NCBI RefSeq assembly: GCF_000174355.1
Contig: NZ_ACIS01000005.1
Coordinates: forward strand, 186,001 to 250,000
Length of the DNA: 64,000 nucleotides
From: Pseudogulbenkiania ferrooxidans 2002
Lineage (GTDB): Bacteria > Pseudomonadota > Gammaproteobacteria > Burkholderiales > Chromobacteriaceae
Direction of reading: 5' to 3'
This document shows, piece by piece, positions 16,874 through 27,140 of the stretch; position 1 is the stretch's first letter; every line of letters begins with the position of its first letter. Made by a program: the position numbers and the translations under genes. Under the pieces are notes generated by a model. The model had not been told where the DNA came from. It was given only the letters and a program-made list of their open reading frames with translations, and ran no database searches.

Positions 16874-17106
16874 GATGACTTGCCCTTTGTAAGTCGCGTT
16901 GGCTCCCGTTCGTCCCGAGATGACAGAAGCCGCGGAGAAGCAGCGCTGTGTGATCGGGGGTGTCCAATCGGCCGCTGAGCGTGAGCTGAACGATCACCTC
17001 ACCTGACCTGAGGGCGCGCTCCCGATGGAGGCGTCTCTCTTCTTTATAAGTGCAACGTTCACCGCGTGTGCCATGTTTCTGACATGCGTGGACAAACGCG
17101 CTGGGC

Positions 17107-17886
17107 TTAGGGCGATGGATCGAGATGGTACTTTTTCCGCAGGTGGTCGAGCTGGCCCGATGCCCTGATCTTGCCCATTCCATCATCGATGGCGCCAATC
17201 AGTTGTCGCGCTCTCGGGTTGTTTTTGCCAATGCCGATCACCAGCTTCAATCGCCCCTCCAGGCAGCCGGCGTTACGAACCCGTTCGGGGGGTACCTTTT
17301 GACTCAGGACGAGATGGCGCATCACGGCTTCATGCTCAACCGCCACCGGGTATCGCCCGGTCAGCAGCTTATTGAGATTGGTCTCGCCGGCGTTCTGGCC
17401 TCTATTGAAATCAAGCAGTGAAGCCGCGGCGTGCCGGCGAGCCTGGAGGTAGGCGTCAAACGCGCCGCCATCATAACCGTAGTCGGCAATGACCCCGAGC
17501 GGCACCGCCCGCAGCGAGGCCTGCCCGGTGTAGCGCCACGTGCTGTGCTGCAGGGTATAGAAGCAGGCGCGCGAAAAGGCCAGAGGCCGGCTCAGGAGCA
17601 GCCGGTCATCGATGGGGGCGGCGTAAACACCGTCGATATCCCGTTCTTCGGCCAACGTCATCGCCCGATTCAAGGGCATCAGCAACGACTCCAGCCGATA
17701 ACCGGCCGCGGACACGATCTGCCCGGTCAGCTCCACCAGGAAGCCGCCGGTAATCGTACTGTCCTGGGCGCAGATGTAAGGGCACCAATTATCCGAAGCG
17801 AGCCTGATACTCGGTGCCGACACGGCCGCCAGCGGCAGGGCGGGCAAGCACAACAAAGCCATCAAGGCACGGAGCAGGGTGTTCAT
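17107..17886 (-). CDS. Periplasmic amino-acid-type solute-binding protein
   Basis: A 259-residue protein with a signal peptide ending near LAAVSA (residue 24). The mature chain begins SIRLASDNWCPYICAQD and continues GGFLVELTGQIVSAAGY, the usual start of family-3 solute-binding (HisJ/PAAT-like) proteins. The end, GQLDHLRKKYHLDPSP, is also typical. There is no ABC permease or ATPase beside it, so it may be an orphan receptor, for example feeding a chemoreceptor or signalling kinase. Ligand unknown. Confidence 0.85.
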   Translation of the reverse strand: MNTLLRALMALLCLPALPLAAVSAPSIRLASDNWCPYICAQDSTITGGFLVELTGQIVSAAGYRLESLLMPLNRAMTLAEERDIDGVYAAPIDDRLLLSRPLAFSRACFYTLQHSTWRYTGQASLRAVPLGVIADYGYDGGAFDAYLQARRHAAASLLDFNRGQNAGETNLNKLLTGRYPVAVEHEAVMRHLVLSQKVPPERVRNAGCLEGRLKLVIGIGKNNPRARQLIGAIDDGMGKIRASGQLDHLRKKYHLDPSP

Positions 17887-18066
17887 ATGGGTCTGACGAA
17901 TCAGGGCAGGAGGGCGGCGGCGGTTGCGGGTACTTCAGCTTAGCTCACGGTGCGAGTACCGCTTTCGCCCTGAAAAAGGCGGCATGCTTCACTAAGATGC
18001 AAGCACACCAGTTGTTGGCCGCCGAGCGGACGGCAATCCGTTTATCCACTTCAGGGAGTGAGAAGA

Positions 18067-18849
18067 ATGATGGGAATGCATGCACTCAGCAAGTCACCGC
18101 CCTTGACCCTTGCGATGGTCGCCATCATGGCAATGGCCGCCGGATGGGCGCAGGCCAAGGAGGCCGTATACGAAGGGAAACCGGTGCGCATCGGGCAGGG
18201 CCAGGCCCATACCGTGGTACGCACGGACGCCAGCGGCAAGCCGATCTCGATCGGCCTGGTCTTCACCGAGACCGCGCTGCAAGGGCTGCCTGCTGCAGCG
18301 GCGGGCGGGCGTGCCGATTTCCCCTATCAGCTCGGCATGCCAAGGAAAGGTCCCAGGACGGTGGTCGACCACGTGGTGATCGACTGGGAATCTACCGGCC
18401 ATCCGCCACCCAAGGTGTATGACGTGCCGCATTTCGACTTCCATTTCTACCTGGTCAATCCTTCCAAACGGATGAAGGTGACGTTCAAGAATGAGGGCGA
18501 ATCCGGCGATCCGTCCCAGCAGCCGCCAGCCGAAGGACTGCCCGCCGGTTATATCGTGCCTCCGGGCACCGCCGTGCCCGGGATGGGCGTACACGCGGTC
18601 AACCCGCACTCGCCGGAGTTCCAGGGGCAGCCGTTCACGGCCACCTTCATTTACGGCTACCACGACAAGAAGCTGACCTTCCTCGAGCCCATGGCCACAC
18701 TCTCGTTCCTCGAGTCTCAACCCAATTTCTCGGCCCCCATCCCGAGGCCGGCAAGCTACAGCAAGCAAGGACTCTATCCTTCCAGCTACAGCGTCAAATA
18801 CGACCAGGCCAGGAAGAGCTACGAAGTGACGCTGGCAGACTTGCAATAG
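18067..18849 (+). CDS. Secreted protein of unknown function
   Basis: A 260-residue exported protein. The ATG at 18067 follows AGGGAG at a good distance. The signal peptide ends GWAQA-KEA. The mature part has a His-rich stretch, VYDVPHFDFHFYLVNP, then PPAEGLPAGYIVPPGTAVPG and a GVHAVNPHSPEFQGQPFT segment. These resemble TTHB210/DUF5602-like secreted proteins, possibly metal-binding through the clustered His residues. I cannot assign a reaction. It is monocistronic, with a terminator behind it, and convergent with the cytochrome b561 gene. Confidence 0.75.
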   Translation: MMGMHALSKSPPLTLAMVAIMAMAAGWAQAKEAVYEGKPVRIGQGQAHTVVRTDASGKPISIGLVFTETALQGLPAAAAGGRADFPYQLGMPRKGPRTVVDHVVIDWESTGHPPPKVYDVPHFDFHFYLVNPSKRMKVTFKNEGESGDPSQQPPAEGLPAGYIVPPGTAVPGMGVHAVNPHSPEFQGQPFTATFIYGYHDKKLTFLEPMATLSFLESQPNFSAPIPRPASYSKQGLYPSSYSVKYDQARKSYEVTLADLQ

Positions 18850-18917
18850 AGGTTTGTGCCAAGGGGGCGTGCGAGGCGCGTCCCTGCCGTCCCTCGCATC
18901 AAGAGATCAGAACCATC

Positions 18918-18947
18918 AGCCCGCCAAGAGGCGGGCTTGATGCTTTT
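18918..18947 (+). terminator. Terminator after the secreted-protein gene
   Basis: An 8-bp perfect stem, AGCCCGCC / GGCGGGCT (18918-18925, 18930-18937), AAGA loop, then TGATGCTTTT. It lies between convergent genes. Confidence 0.7.
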
Positions 18948-19497
18948 AGCGACGAGTTTCTTTGGCCAAAGAAAACGGTAGGATACGGCGCAGTACGTTT
19001 TCGGATTTGAGCACCGCGTGCATCAGTGCCCCGGATACATGCAGGCCCAGCAATACGGCGAAGCCCGCTGCGGCGGCAGAATGCATATCCCCAAACAGAG
19101 GTGACAGGGCTCGGTTCTTTTCCAGCAAGGTGGGCAGGTCGAACAGACCAAACACGCTAACCGCATGACCTGCTGCATTCGTTTTGAGCCAGCCCAATAC
19201 CGGAATACCCAGCATGCTGAGGTACAACAGGCCATGTACTGCTTTTTCGGCTAGGTACTGTTTCGATCCCTTGGTATTGATCGACGGGGGCAGGGCGCGG
19301 CGGTGAATCCGCTTATTCAGTACTCGCAGCACGGCCAGGATCAAAACGCTGGCGCCTATCGATTTATGCAACGACATCAAGTCCATGTTGTCGTCGAGCA
19401 TCCAGCCAATGGCCAGGTTTCCTATGATGGCAATGGCTACCAGCCAATGAAGAAGGCTAACAGATAGCGGGTATTTCTTGGTCGACAAGGCCGACAT
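18946..19497 (-). CDS. Cytochrome b561
   Basis: A 183-residue, four-helix membrane protein. The ATG at 19497 has CAGGAG at ideal spacing, preferred over 19542. Likely heme-ligating histidines sit in YPLSVSLLHWLVAIAIIGNL (helix 1), SLHKSIGASVL (helix 2), and HSAAAAGFAVLLGLHVSGAL plus the following LMH (helix 4). This is the di-heme YodB/CybB family, which moves electrons between the quinone pool and periplasmic partners. The soluble cytochrome b562 gene is 48 nt upstream on the same strand, suggesting a redox pair. Confidence 0.92.
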   Translation of the reverse strand: MSALSTKKYPLSVSLLHWLVAIAIIGNLAIGWMLDDNMDLMSLHKSIGASVLILAVLRVLNKRIHRRALPPSINTKGSKQYLAEKAVHGLLYLSMLGIPVLGWLKTNAAGHAVSVFGLFDLPTLLEKNRALSPLFGDMHSAAAAGFAVLLGLHVSGALMHAVLKSENVLRRILPFSLAKETRR

Positions 19498-19545
19498 GGA
19501 CGTGACTCCTGAGTTTGATGTTTTGCTGATGGGCTCAATCAAGGC

Positions 19546-19932
19546 TTAGGTCAGCAAGTCGTGGTAATGCTTTTTGCTGACATTGATTTTTTGCAAGGCG
19601 GCTTTTGCTGCCTTCAAATCATTGGCGCGAACGGCCTGGTTGACGACGTTAAGCTCTTGTTGCAGCTCCTGCATCCCCTTGCGGTAGGTTTCAGCGTCGC
19701 TTTTGTATTGAAGCTTGCTGGCCTTGGTCGCATCGACCTGCAGCCGATTGGCATATTGAGAAAATTCCGGAATGGAGGTGCTGTTCATGGCACCTTTCAT
19801 GGCGACTTTCATGTCCTTCATGACATTCTTTACTTCACCCGCCTGAACCGGCGAACAGAATGCGAATGCGGAGACCATCAATGCAATGGTCACGAAGCCA
19901 GCTTTGCGGTTGAACTGACGAGAGGTATTCAT
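19546..19932 (-). CDS. Soluble cytochrome b562
   Basis: A 128-residue periplasmic protein; the ATG at 19932 gives a signal peptide cut after SPVQA. The mature chain GEVKNVMKDM has Met at position 7, the axial ligand position in E. coli cytochrome b562. A His near the C-terminus (SKKHYHDLL) would be the other ligand. The four-helix-bundle pattern fits. There is no CXXCH, so heme would be non-covalent. Physiological partners of b562 are unknown; here the membrane cytochrome b561 downstream is the obvious candidate. Confidence 0.85.
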   Translation of the reverse strand: MNTSRQFNRKAGFVTIALMVSAFAFCSPVQAGEVKNVMKDMKVAMKGAMNSTSIPEFSQYANRLQVDATKASKLQYKSDAETYRKGMQELQQELNVVNQAVRANDLKAAKAALQKINVSKKHYHDLLT

Positions 19933-20117
19933 GTGGGTCTCAGTTGCCGTGGAAGATATGCCCGACACCATAAGTCCGTGTTATTAAACCTAACTTAAGG
20001 ACGATTTTTGGACGAAGGTGGAGATCCCTTCTCCGCCGGACCGGCATACGGCGCCTACCGCGTTCTGATTGCCTGGGTGGACTGGCCGGCCTCGGCACAC
20101 ATGCGGCACCCCCGGCT

Positions 20118-20126
20118 TGCTACAAT
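20118..20126 (+). promoter_or_regulatory. Candidate extended -10 for sbcDC
   Basis: TGCTACAAT (TGn plus TACAAT) lies 29 nt before the sbcD ATG. No good -35 was found, and there is no clear Shine-Dalgarno before the ATG. Confidence 0.35.
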
Positions 20127-20155
20127 CCACCGCATTGCAACGTCTTCGCTTCCCA

Positions 20156-21376
20156 ATGCGCATCCTCCATACCTCTGACTGGCATCTGGGCCAGCACTTC
20201 ATGGGCAAGACCCGTCAGGCAGAGCACCAAGCCTTTATCGACTGGCTGATCCGGCAGGTTCGTGACCACGCCGTCGACGCCGTCGTCATCGCCGGGGACA
20301 TCTTCGATACCGGCGCTCCTCCCAGCTACGCGCGCGAGTTGTACAACCGGCTGGTGGTCGAGCTGCACAACGCCGGCACCGCGCTGGTGTTGCTGGGCGG
20401 CAACCACGATTCGGTGGCCACGCTGGGCGAAAGCCGGCCCTTGCTGGCCTACCTCAGTACCACGGTCATTCCCGCCGTTGAAGAGGGTCTGGGCCAGCAG
20501 GTTCTGGTGCTGAATAAACGTGACGGCGCGCCCGGCGCCATCGTCTGCGCCATTCCGTTCATCCGTCCGCGCGACGTGCTGCAGAGCCAGGCCGGGCAGA
20601 GCGCGGAAGAAAAACAGCTCTCGCTGCAGGAAGCCATCCATCGGCACTATCAGGCCGTGTACCAGCTCGCCTGTGCCAAACGCGAGGCGCTGCGCACGCC
20701 CTTGCCGATTATCGCCACCGGCCATCTCACCACCGTTGGCGCCAGCGCCAGCGAATCGGTGCGGGAGATCTACGTCGGCGCGCTGGAAGCCTTCCCGACC
20801 ACCGCTTTCCCCCCGGCCGATTACATCGCGCTGGGCCATATCCACCGCCCGCAGAAGGTGGGCGGGCTGGAACACATCCGCTACAGCGGCTCGCCCATCC
20901 CCTTGAGTTTTGACGAAGCCAGCCAGCAAAAGGAAGTGCTGCTGGTGGACCTCGACACTATCGGCCTGATGGGTGTGACGGCGCTACCCGTGCCACGCTT
21001 CCAGCAACTGGTTTCGCTCAAGGGTGATTTGAAGACACTGGAAAGCCAGATTCAGGAGGCAGTCCAACTGGGCAGTGCCGCGCAGCCGGTGTGGCTGGAA
21101 GTGCTGGTGAAGGGGGACGATTACCTGTCGGATCTGCAAGCCCGCATCCAGAGCATGACCGAAGGCCTGCCGGTGGAAGTGCTGCGCCTGCGCCGGGATC
21201 GGGGCAATGCCGTCGCCGCCCTGCAGGCTGCGGCCAGAGAAACGCTGGATGAACTGACGCCGTTCGACGTGTTCGGCAAACGGCTGGAGCAGGAAGTGCT
21301 AGACGAGGCCCTGAAGGCACAGCTGGAGGCACGCTACCGCCGTATTGTGACCAGCCTGCAGGAGGGCACGGCGTGA
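20156..21376 (+). CDS. sbcD: Exonuclease subunit SbcD
   Basis: A 406-residue Mre11-type nuclease. The start at 20156 ([13 protein letters not shown]) is the universal family start; the longer frame upstream is non-coding. Metal-binding phosphodiesterase motifs are in order: [38 protein letters not shown] and LGHIHRPQ. With SbcC it forms an ATP-dependent dsDNA exonuclease and hairpin endonuclease. Its stop overlaps the sbcC GTG start by 4 bp, so the two are translationally coupled. Confidence 0.96.
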   Translation: MRILHTSDWHLGQHFMGKTRQAEHQAFIDWLIRQVRDHAVDAVVIAGDIFDTGAPPSYARELYNRLVVELHNAGTALVLLGGNHDSVATLGESRPLLAYLSTTVIPAVEEGLGQQVLVLNKRDGAPGAIVCAIPFIRPRDVLQSQAGQSAEEKQLSLQEAIHRHYQAVYQLACAKREALRTPLPIIATGHLTTVGASASESVREIYVGALEAFPTTAFPPADYIALGHIHRPQKVGGLEHIRYSGSPIPLSFDEASQQKEVLLVDLDTIGLMGVTALPVPRFQQLVSLKGDLKTLESQIQEAVQLGSAAQPVWLEVLVKGDDYLSDLQARIQSMTEGLPVEVLRLRRDRGNAVAALQAAARETLDELTPFDVFGKRLEQEVLDEALKAQLEARYRRIVTSLQEGTA

Positions 21377-24300
21377 AGATCCTGACCCTGCGTCTGAAAA
21401 ACCTCAACTCGCTCAAGGGCGAGTGGAAAATCGACTTCACCCAGCCGCCGTTCAAGAACAACGGCCTGTTCGCCATCACCGGCCCCACCGGCGCCGGCAA
21501 GTCCACGCTGCTCGATGCCATCTGCCTGGCGCTGTACCACGAAACCCCGCGCCTCAAGACTATCTCGGCCTCGTCCAACGAGATCATGTCGCGCCACACG
21601 GCGGATTGCCTGGCCGAGGTGGAGTTCGAGGTGAAGGGGCAGGTGTACCGCGCGTTCTGGAGCCAGCGCCGCGCACGCGACAAGGCCGATGGCGCTTTGC
21701 AGGCGCCCAAGGTGGAGCTGGCCGATGGCGCCGGCAACATCCTGACCTCCCAGATCAACGACAAGCTCAAGCGCATCGAGGCGATTACCGGGCTGGACTT
21801 TGCCCGTTTCACCAAGTCGATGATGCTGGCGCAAGGCGGTTTTGCCGCCTTCCTCAACGCCAGCGCCAACGAGCGCGCCGAACTGCTGGAAGAGCTGACC
21901 GGCACCGACATCTACGGCCAGATTTCGCAGCGCGTGTTCGAGCAGGCACGCGATGCCAAGCAGGCGCTGGATCAGCTCAGGGCCAAGGCCGACGGGGTCG
22001 AACTGCTGCCCGAAGAGCGCCGGCAGGCGATGCAAGAGCAAATCGGCGAACTCACGCAGCAGTTGACTGCGCTGCACGCCGAACAGGAGCAAACCCGGGC
22101 CCTGCGCCAGTGGCGTTATGAAGTGGGCCAGGCCGAGTTGGCCGAAGAGCAAGCCCAGTCCGCCGCACAGGCCGCCCAGGACGCACTCCGTCAGGCCGAG
22201 CCGGAACTGCAACGGCTGCAACGGAGCGATCCGGCCGAGGCGGTCCGCCCCGTCTACCTGGCGTGGCAGGACGAGATGGCCCGGCAAGGCCAGACCCGGA
22301 GCGCCCTGGAGCGGGTGCAAGAGCAGCTTGCCGCCAGTCGGCAGCAGTCGGTGTCGGCCCACTGGCAGGCTACAACTATTGCCGAGGGTTTGGCGGCACG
22401 CGAGCAGCAGCGCGGCCAGGCCGTGCAGGACGAACTCCAGGCCAGCCAGGCGTGGCTGGCACGGCACGCCCACTTTGCCGGGCTGGGCGAGAAACTGAGC
22501 GGCTGGCAGAGCGAGTACGGCCAGATTCAGCAAGCTCAACAGGCGGTGCAGCAACTGCAAACCCAGCAGCAGGCGCAGCAGGGTGAACTGGCCGACATCG
22601 AAACCCGCCTGGCCCGACAAGTACAGGCCTTGCAGCAAGCCACCGCCCGCCACGAACAAAGCCGGCAAGCCACGCAAGAAGCCGAGCGCCAGGCGGCCGC
22701 GCTGCTGCAAGGCCAGACGCTGGCGGGCCTGCGCGACAGCTGGCAGCGCATGCAGGAACAGCTGCAGGCATGGCGGCAGCTGGCCCAGCAGGCAACGCAG
22801 CTGCGCCAGCTCGCCGCCCAGCGTGTGCAACAGGAAACCAGCCTTGCCGACACCCACCAACAGTTGGCCGAACAGCAAACCGGGCTGGACGCCCTGCGCC
22901 GCGACTACCGGCAGCTGAAAGAGCAGGTGGACGACAAGCGCAAGCTGCTGCTGCAAGAGCAGCGCATCCAGAGCCTGGAAGCGCACCGGGCCGCGTTGCA
23001 GCCGGGCGAGGCCTGCCCCTTGTGCGGCTCGCACGAACACCCCGGCATCCAGTCCTATCAGCAACTGGACAGCTCCGCGACCGAACGCGCCCTGCAGGAC
23101 AAGGAAGCCGCGCTGCAGCGGCTCGAAGAAACCGGAAACGCCGCCAAGGGCCAGCTCGCCAGTCTGACCGGCCGGCAGGAACAGCAGCAACAGTCCCTCG
23201 CGGCGCTGGCGCAATCGCTCCAGCTCGCCCAGGCCGAGTGGAACGCCAGGGCCGCTCCGCTCGGCCTGAGCGATAACGAGTGGCAGCACGAATCCTCCTT
23301 GCAGCAAGGGCTGACCACGGCGGAGCAGCAGGAAGCCGCCCTCAAGACCACGCTGCAGCAGGCCGAAACGGCACAGCAAAGGTTGGCCGAAGCCCAGCAG
23401 CAAGAGGCGCAGTCCGCCGCGCAACGGCAGGAAGCCGCCCAGCAGCACGAATTGCTGCAGCAAAGCCAGGCCCATGCGGCCAAGCGCCTGGCCGAGCTGC
23501 AACAACAGCGGGACGTCGCCTCACGCGCCGCACAGCAAGCCAGCGAGCGCCTGCTGGCCGCCATCGCCGCTGCCGGATTCACGGTTGCAAACGATATGGC
23601 CCACTGGCTGGCCGAGCGCCAGCAAGACTGGCAGACATGGCAGGCCAAACAGCGGGAGCAACAACAGCAAGAAGCCGAGCTGCTCAAGCAGCAGGCGCGC
23701 AGCGAACAGGCGGCCAAGCTGGCTCAGGTCTGGCAGGCGCGCTGGCGCAAGCTGGGCGTCGAGGCTCCCTGCCACCGGGCCGACGGGGTGACCGACGAGG
23801 CGGCGCTCGCGCGCTGCGCCGAGCGGGTAGAGGCGTTGTCCGCGCAGATCGCCAGCCTGCAAGGCCAGCACGCCCAACTGGAGGCAGACCTGCACGCGCA
23901 GCAACGGCAAGGCGTCGACGCCGAAACCGCCTGGCTGGCAGCGCTGGCGGCCAGCCCGTTTGCCGATGGCGACGCCTTCCGGCAAGCCCTGCTGCCGGGC
24001 GAAGAACGCCAGCGGCTGCAAACCCTGCGCCAGCAACTTCAGCAAGCGGTGGAACATCGCCAGGCCGTGCTCCACACCGCCACCGCGACCTTGCTTGCCC
24101 TGCAACAGCAGGCCCGCACCCCGCTCGCCCTGGCGGAACTGGACGCCGCCCTCGCCACGCTCGACGCGCAGCGGCAGGCCCTCTCCAGCCAGCAAGGCGC
24201 CCTGCAGGCGCTGCTCAACGACGACGCCCTGCGCCGGCAAGGCCAGCAGGCGCTGTTCCAGCAGATCGAGCAGCAGGCGGCCGACGTGGACATCTGGCAG

Positions 24301-24795
24301 CGGCTCAACAGCCTCATCGGCTCGAAAGAGGGCGACAAATTCCGCAAATTTGCCCAAGGGCTGACGCTGGACCACCTGATGCACCTGGCCAACCGCCATC
24401 TCGAACGGCTGCACGGCCGCTATCTGCTGCAGCGCAAGCCGACCGGTGAACTGGAGCTGGAAATCGTCGATACCTGGCAGGCCGACGTCACGCGCGACAC
24501 CCGTACGCTGTCGGGCGGCGAGAGTTTCCTGGTCAGCCTGGCGCTCGCCTTGGCGTTGTCCGACCTGGTCAGCCACAAGACCTCGATCGACTCGCTGTTC
24601 CTCGACGAAGGCTTCGGCACGCTGGACGGTGAAACGCTGGAAGTGGCGCTGGATGCGCTGGACGCCATCAACTCCAGCGGCAAGTCCATCGGGGTGATCA
24701 GCCACGTGGCTGGCATGCAGGAGCGCATCGCGGTGCAGATCGTCATCCGCAAGGCGAGCGGGCTGGGGGCTTCCCGCATCGAGATCGCCGCCTGA
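21373..24795 (+). CDS. sbcC: Exonuclease subunit SbcC
   Basis: A 1140-residue Rad50/SMC-like ATPase beginning at GTG 21373. Walker A is GPTGAGKST (residues about 37-45). Very long Gln/Ala-rich coiled coils follow, with a zinc hook CPLC at about residue 547. The ABC signature [18 protein letters not shown] and Walker [13 protein letters not shown] are near the C-terminus. The coiled-coil arms are unusually Gln-rich. One copy of the dispersed element AAAGGTTGGCCGAAGCCC lies inside the coding sequence at 23378-23395. Confidence 0.96.
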   Translation: MKILTLRLKNLNSLKGEWKIDFTQPPFKNNGLFAITGPTGAGKSTLLDAICLALYHETPRLKTISASSNEIMSRHTADCLAEVEFEVKGQVYRAFWSQRRARDKADGALQAPKVELADGAGNILTSQINDKLKRIEAITGLDFARFTKSMMLAQGGFAAFLNASANERAELLEELTGTDIYGQISQRVFEQARDAKQALDQLRAKADGVELLPEERRQAMQEQIGELTQQLTALHAEQEQTRALRQWRYEVGQAELAEEQAQSAAQAAQDALRQAEPELQRLQRSDPAEAVRPVYLAWQDEMARQGQTRSALERVQEQLAASRQQSVSAHWQATTIAEGLAAREQQRGQAVQDELQASQAWLARHAHFAGLGEKLSGWQSEYGQIQQAQQAVQQLQTQQQAQQGELADIETRLARQVQALQQATARHEQSRQATQEAERQAAALLQGQTLAGLRDSWQRMQEQLQAWRQLAQQATQLRQLAAQRVQQETSLADTHQQLAEQQTGLDALRRDYRQLKEQVDDKRKLLLQEQRIQSLEAHRAALQPGEACPLCGSHEHPGIQSYQQLDSSATERALQDKEAALQRLEETGNAAKGQLASLTGRQEQQQQSLAALAQSLQLAQAEWNARAAPLGLSDNEWQHESSLQQGLTTAEQQEAALKTTLQQAETAQQRLAEAQQQEAQSAAQRQEAAQQHELLQQSQAHAAKRLAELQQQRDVASRAAQQASERLLAAIAAAGFTVANDMAHWLAERQQDWQTWQAKQREQQQQEAELLKQQARSEQAAKLAQVWQARWRKLGVEAPCHRADGVTDEAALARCAERVEALSAQIASLQGQHAQLEADLHAQQRQGVDAETAWLAALAASPFADGDAFRQALLPGEERQRLQTLRQQLQQAVEHRQAVLHTATATLLALQQQARTPLALAELDAALATLDAQRQALSSQQGALQALLNDDALRRQGQQALFQQIEQQAADVDIWQRLNSLIGSKEGDKFRKFAQGLTLDHLMHLANRHLERLHGRYLLQRKPTGELELEIVDTWQADVTRDTRTLSGGESFLVSLALALALSDLVSHKTSIDSLFLDEGFGTLDGETLEVALDALDAINSSGKSIGVISHVAGMQERIAVQIVIRKASGLGASRIEIAA
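23378..23395 (-). repeat. Copy of the CTTCGGCCAACC element inside sbcC
   Basis: This 18-base stretch is identical to the right arm of the intergenic inverted pair at 29943-29960. Here it is unpaired and translated within the Gln-rich coiled coil. Confidence 0.7.
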
Positions 24796-24840
24796 CGGCC
24801 GCCCGCGCGGCCTGTCACGAAAGGGTGGGTGGCATCAGGC

Positions 24841-24871
24841 AAACAAAAAGCCCGGTCACCGGACCGGGCTT
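24841..24871 (-). terminator. Bidirectional terminator, sbcC / RlmN-like gene
   Basis: A 10-bp perfect stem AAGCCCGGTC / GACCGGGCTT (24848-24857, 24862-24871). The minus strand runs into TTTTTGTTT, so it serves the RlmN-like operon best. It may also stop sbcDC. Confidence 0.8.
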
Positions 24872-24908
24872 CTTGAACGCCGCGCGGCAAGGGCGCGAGC
24901 AGTAACGC

Positions 24909-25973
24909 TCACGCTTGCGGGGTTGCCTTCGTCGCGTTCGTCCGCCGCAACAAACGGCTGTGGTCGATCAGCTCCGCGGCGCGCGCGCGCAGTTGCCCGC
25001 AGCCGCCGTCGATATCCTGCCCGGCGGAATCGCGCACCTTGGTCAGCACGCCGTGGTCGTGCAGGTAGCGCTTCATCAGGTGGATGCGCTCGGCGGACGG
25101 GCGCTGATAGTGGTCGCCCTCCACGCTGTTGTACGGAATGATGTTCAGCACGCCGTACTTGCCCTTCAGCAGCCGCACCGCGGCGTCCATTTCTTCCTGC
25201 GTATCGTTGACACCGGCCAGCAACGTCCACTGGTACTGGATCGGGTAGCCCACGCGGCGGGCGTAGTCCTCGCCCAGCGCCACCAGCTCGGCCGGGTCGT
25301 AGCGCGGCGCGCGCGGCAGCAACTGGGCGCGCAGCTCGGCGCGGGTGGTGTGCAGCGACAAGGCCAGCGCCGGCTTGACGTGCTGCTGCGGCAGCCGCTC
25401 GAACACGCGCGGATCGCCCACCGTGGACAGCACCAGGTTCTTGTGGCCGATATGGCCGTCGCTGCCCAGCAGGTCGATGGCGTCGAGCACGTTGTCCAGG
25501 TTGTGCGCCGGCTCGCCCATGCCCATGAACACCACCTTCTTCACCGGCCGAATGCGCCGCGCCAGCGCCACCTGCGCCGCAATCTCGGCGCTGCCGAGCT
25601 GACGCAGCAGGCCGCTCTTGCCGGTCATGCAGAAGGTACAGCCCACCGCGCAGCCCACCTGGCTCGACACGCACAGCCCGTCGCGCGGCAACAGTACGCT
25701 CTCCACCATCTGGCCGTCGTTAAGCTGAACCAGCAGCCGCAACGACCCGTCCGCTGCCGGGTGCTGCGACTGGATGCGCGCCAGCCCCTCCACCTGTGCC
25801 GCTATCGGCGGCAAGCCGTTGCGCACCGAGAGCGGAAAATAATCCTCGCTCTTCTGGCGACGGGTGCCGGCATCCAGCGGCTGCCCCTTGAGCCAGGCGC
25901 GTTGGATGCGCCCGATGTGGCAGGGAAGGGCGCCGATCGCGGCGAGAGAGTGCTGGAGATCCTGAATACGCAT
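24909..25973 (-). CDS. RlmN/Cfr-family radical SAM RNA methyltransferase
   Basis: A 354-residue enzyme. The radical-SAM cluster motif is C108-AVG-C112-TF-C115, and the SAM-binding GMGEPAHNLDNV follows. The C-terminal GQDIDGGCGQL holds the second catalytic Cys that carries the methyl group in RlmN. RlmN modifies A2503 of 23S rRNA and A37 of some tRNAs. The N-terminal third is shorter and diverges from housekeeping RlmN, which raises the chance of a paralogue rather than the only RlmN of the genome. It lies 23 nt downstream of a small lipoprotein gene. Confidence 0.88.
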   Translation of the reverse strand: MRIQDLQHSLAAIGALPCHIGRIQRAWLKGQPLDAGTRRQKSEDYFPLSVRNGLPPIAAQVEGLARIQSQHPAADGSLRLLVQLNDGQMVESVLLPRDGLCVSSQVGCAVGCTFCMTGKSGLLRQLGSAEIAAQVALARRIRPVKKVVFMGMGEPAHNLDNVLDAIDLLGSDGHIGHKNLVLSTVGDPRVFERLPQQHVKPALALSLHTTRAELRAQLLPRAPRYDPAELVALGEDYARRVGYPIQYQWTLLAGVNDTQEEMDAAVRLLKGKYGVLNIIPYNSVEGDHYQRPSAERIHLMKRYLHDHGVLTKVRDSAGQDIDGGCGQLRARAAELIDHSRLLRRTNATKATPQA

Positions 25974-25996
25974 GGAAAGCTTCTAAATCGTGGTGC

Positions 25997-26332
25997 TTAC
26001 GGCGCGGCCTTGCCGCCATCGCTCTGGCAGGTCAGCCCCTTGCCGGCAAACCCGCCGTACAGCATCAGCTGCCCGGCCACCTTGCGCGACAGCGCGAAGG
26101 TATCCGGCAGGCTGCGATCGCCCTCGTTCTTCGGCCACACCATCTGCCGCTTCTCGTCCATGAAACCCTGGTAGCGGGTGCCGGCCCGGCTCAGCTCCAC
26201 CGTCTGCGTCTGGCGGTTGTAGCTGAACTGCGTTTGATCCGGGCAATGAAAACGGCCGTGCAGCGGCTCCTGCTGGCAGGCGCACAGCAAGGCTGGCAGC
26301 AGCCAGCAGGCCAGGCGGGGGAGAGCGTTCAT
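25997..26332 (-). CDS. Small lipoprotein, unknown (MliC-like pattern possible)
   Basis: A 111-residue protein starting at 26332, with signal and lipobox LPALLCAC (Cys about residue 20). The mature part, beginning CQQEPLHGRFHCPDQTQFSY, has two further Cys (FHC and LTC) and a W-P-K element. That faintly recalls MliC-type C-type lysozyme inhibitors, but the match is too weak to name. It precedes the RlmN-like gene on the same strand. Confidence 0.65.
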   Translation of the reverse strand: MNALPRLACWLLPALLCACQQEPLHGRFHCPDQTQFSYNRQTQTVELSRAGTRYQGFMDEKRQMVWPKNEGDRSLPDTFALSRKVAGQLMLYGGFAGKGLTCQSDGGKAAP

Positions 26333-26655
26333 CGGGCAAATCGTGGGTGACGGGGGTGGGGCGACACTATAGCACGACACGGGCCAGCCCGGTTTTGCAG
26401 CCCGGCCGAATCGACGGCCCCACAGGAGCCCGCATCGGCGTGAAATCAAGAGGCAGGGAAACCGGGGCATCGGCAATGCCGCAGCGGCAACCAGGGCGGC
26501 TCTCACACTGTTCGCCTGCCGAAAATGCCATTGGAGTTATATCCATTTCCGGCGTATTCCCATACAATTTCGTCGCCACCCATCATGACAATGGCAATGC
26601 CGCATGCCAGCCCAGCCGTAGCTGGGGAAAACTGGCCCTACACAAGAGAAACCTC
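26333..26655. other. Divergent intergenic region
   Basis: About 320 bp between divergently transcribed lipoprotein genes. A plausible -10, TACAAT, occurs on the plus strand at about 26562, in front of the DUF2846 gene; the -35 is poor. No coding frame is convincing here. Confidence 0.35.
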
Positions 26656-27096
26656 ATGAAGAAAAGCTTGCTTGCCGGCCTGCTGGCCGCTTCCGTACTG
26701 TTTACCGGCTGCGCTTCGGTCCCGATGGGTGACCCGAAAGCCGATGCCCAGCTCAAGACCTTTGCGGCACCGCCCGCCGACAAGTCGGGCATCTATATCT
26801 ACCGCAACAGCTTTGTTGGCCAGGCGCTGAAGAAAGACCTGCACCTCAACGGCGAACGCCTCGGCGAAACCGCCAACAAAGTCTATTTCTACCGTCAGGT
26901 GGCTCCCGGCAAACAAACCGTCAGCACCGAGTCCGAATTCAGCGACAACAGCCTCGACCTGATTACCAATGGCGGTCAGAACTACTTCATCGAGCAATAC
27001 ATCCGCATGGGTGTGTTCGTGGGCGGCGCCAACCTGAAGCTGGTGAGCGACGAGGAAGGCAAGAAGAACGTGCTGGAAACCAAGCTGGCTAAATAA
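26656..27096 (+). CDS. DUF2846-type lipoprotein
   Basis: A 146-residue lipoprotein; ATG 26656, leader MKKSLLAGLLAASVLFTGCA with the lipidated Cys at 19. The mature domain (KSGIYIYRNSFVGQALKKDL, LNGERLGETANKVYFYRQVA, PGKQTVSTESEF, GGQNYFIEQYI) matches the DUF2846 family of small beta-rich lipoproteins of unknown role. It is a single gene with an intrinsic terminator just behind. Confidence 0.85.
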   Translation: MKKSLLAGLLAASVLFTGCASVPMGDPKADAQLKTFAAPPADKSGIYIYRNSFVGQALKKDLHLNGERLGETANKVYFYRQVAPGKQTVSTESEFSDNSLDLITNGGQNYFIEQYIRMGVFVGGANLKLVSDEEGKKNVLETKLAK

Positions 27097-27118
27097 GGTA
27101 GGTCACAGAAATGAACAG

Positions 27119-27140
27119 GCCCGGCAACGCTGGGCTTTTT
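27119..27140 (+). terminator. Terminator after the DUF2846 gene
   Basis: GCCCGGC / GCTGGGC (27119-27125, 27129-27135, one G-T pair) followed by TTTTTA. Confidence 0.75.

Noticed and set aside
23342-24705. Other long frames across sbcC
   Set aside because: They arise from the Gln-rich repetitive codon pattern; only frame 21373-24795 carries Walker, zinc-hook and signature motifs.
20156-24795. sbcDC as a phage-defence or Lamassu-like system
   Set aside because: Standard SbcD and SbcC lengths and motifs, with no extra effector gene beside them.
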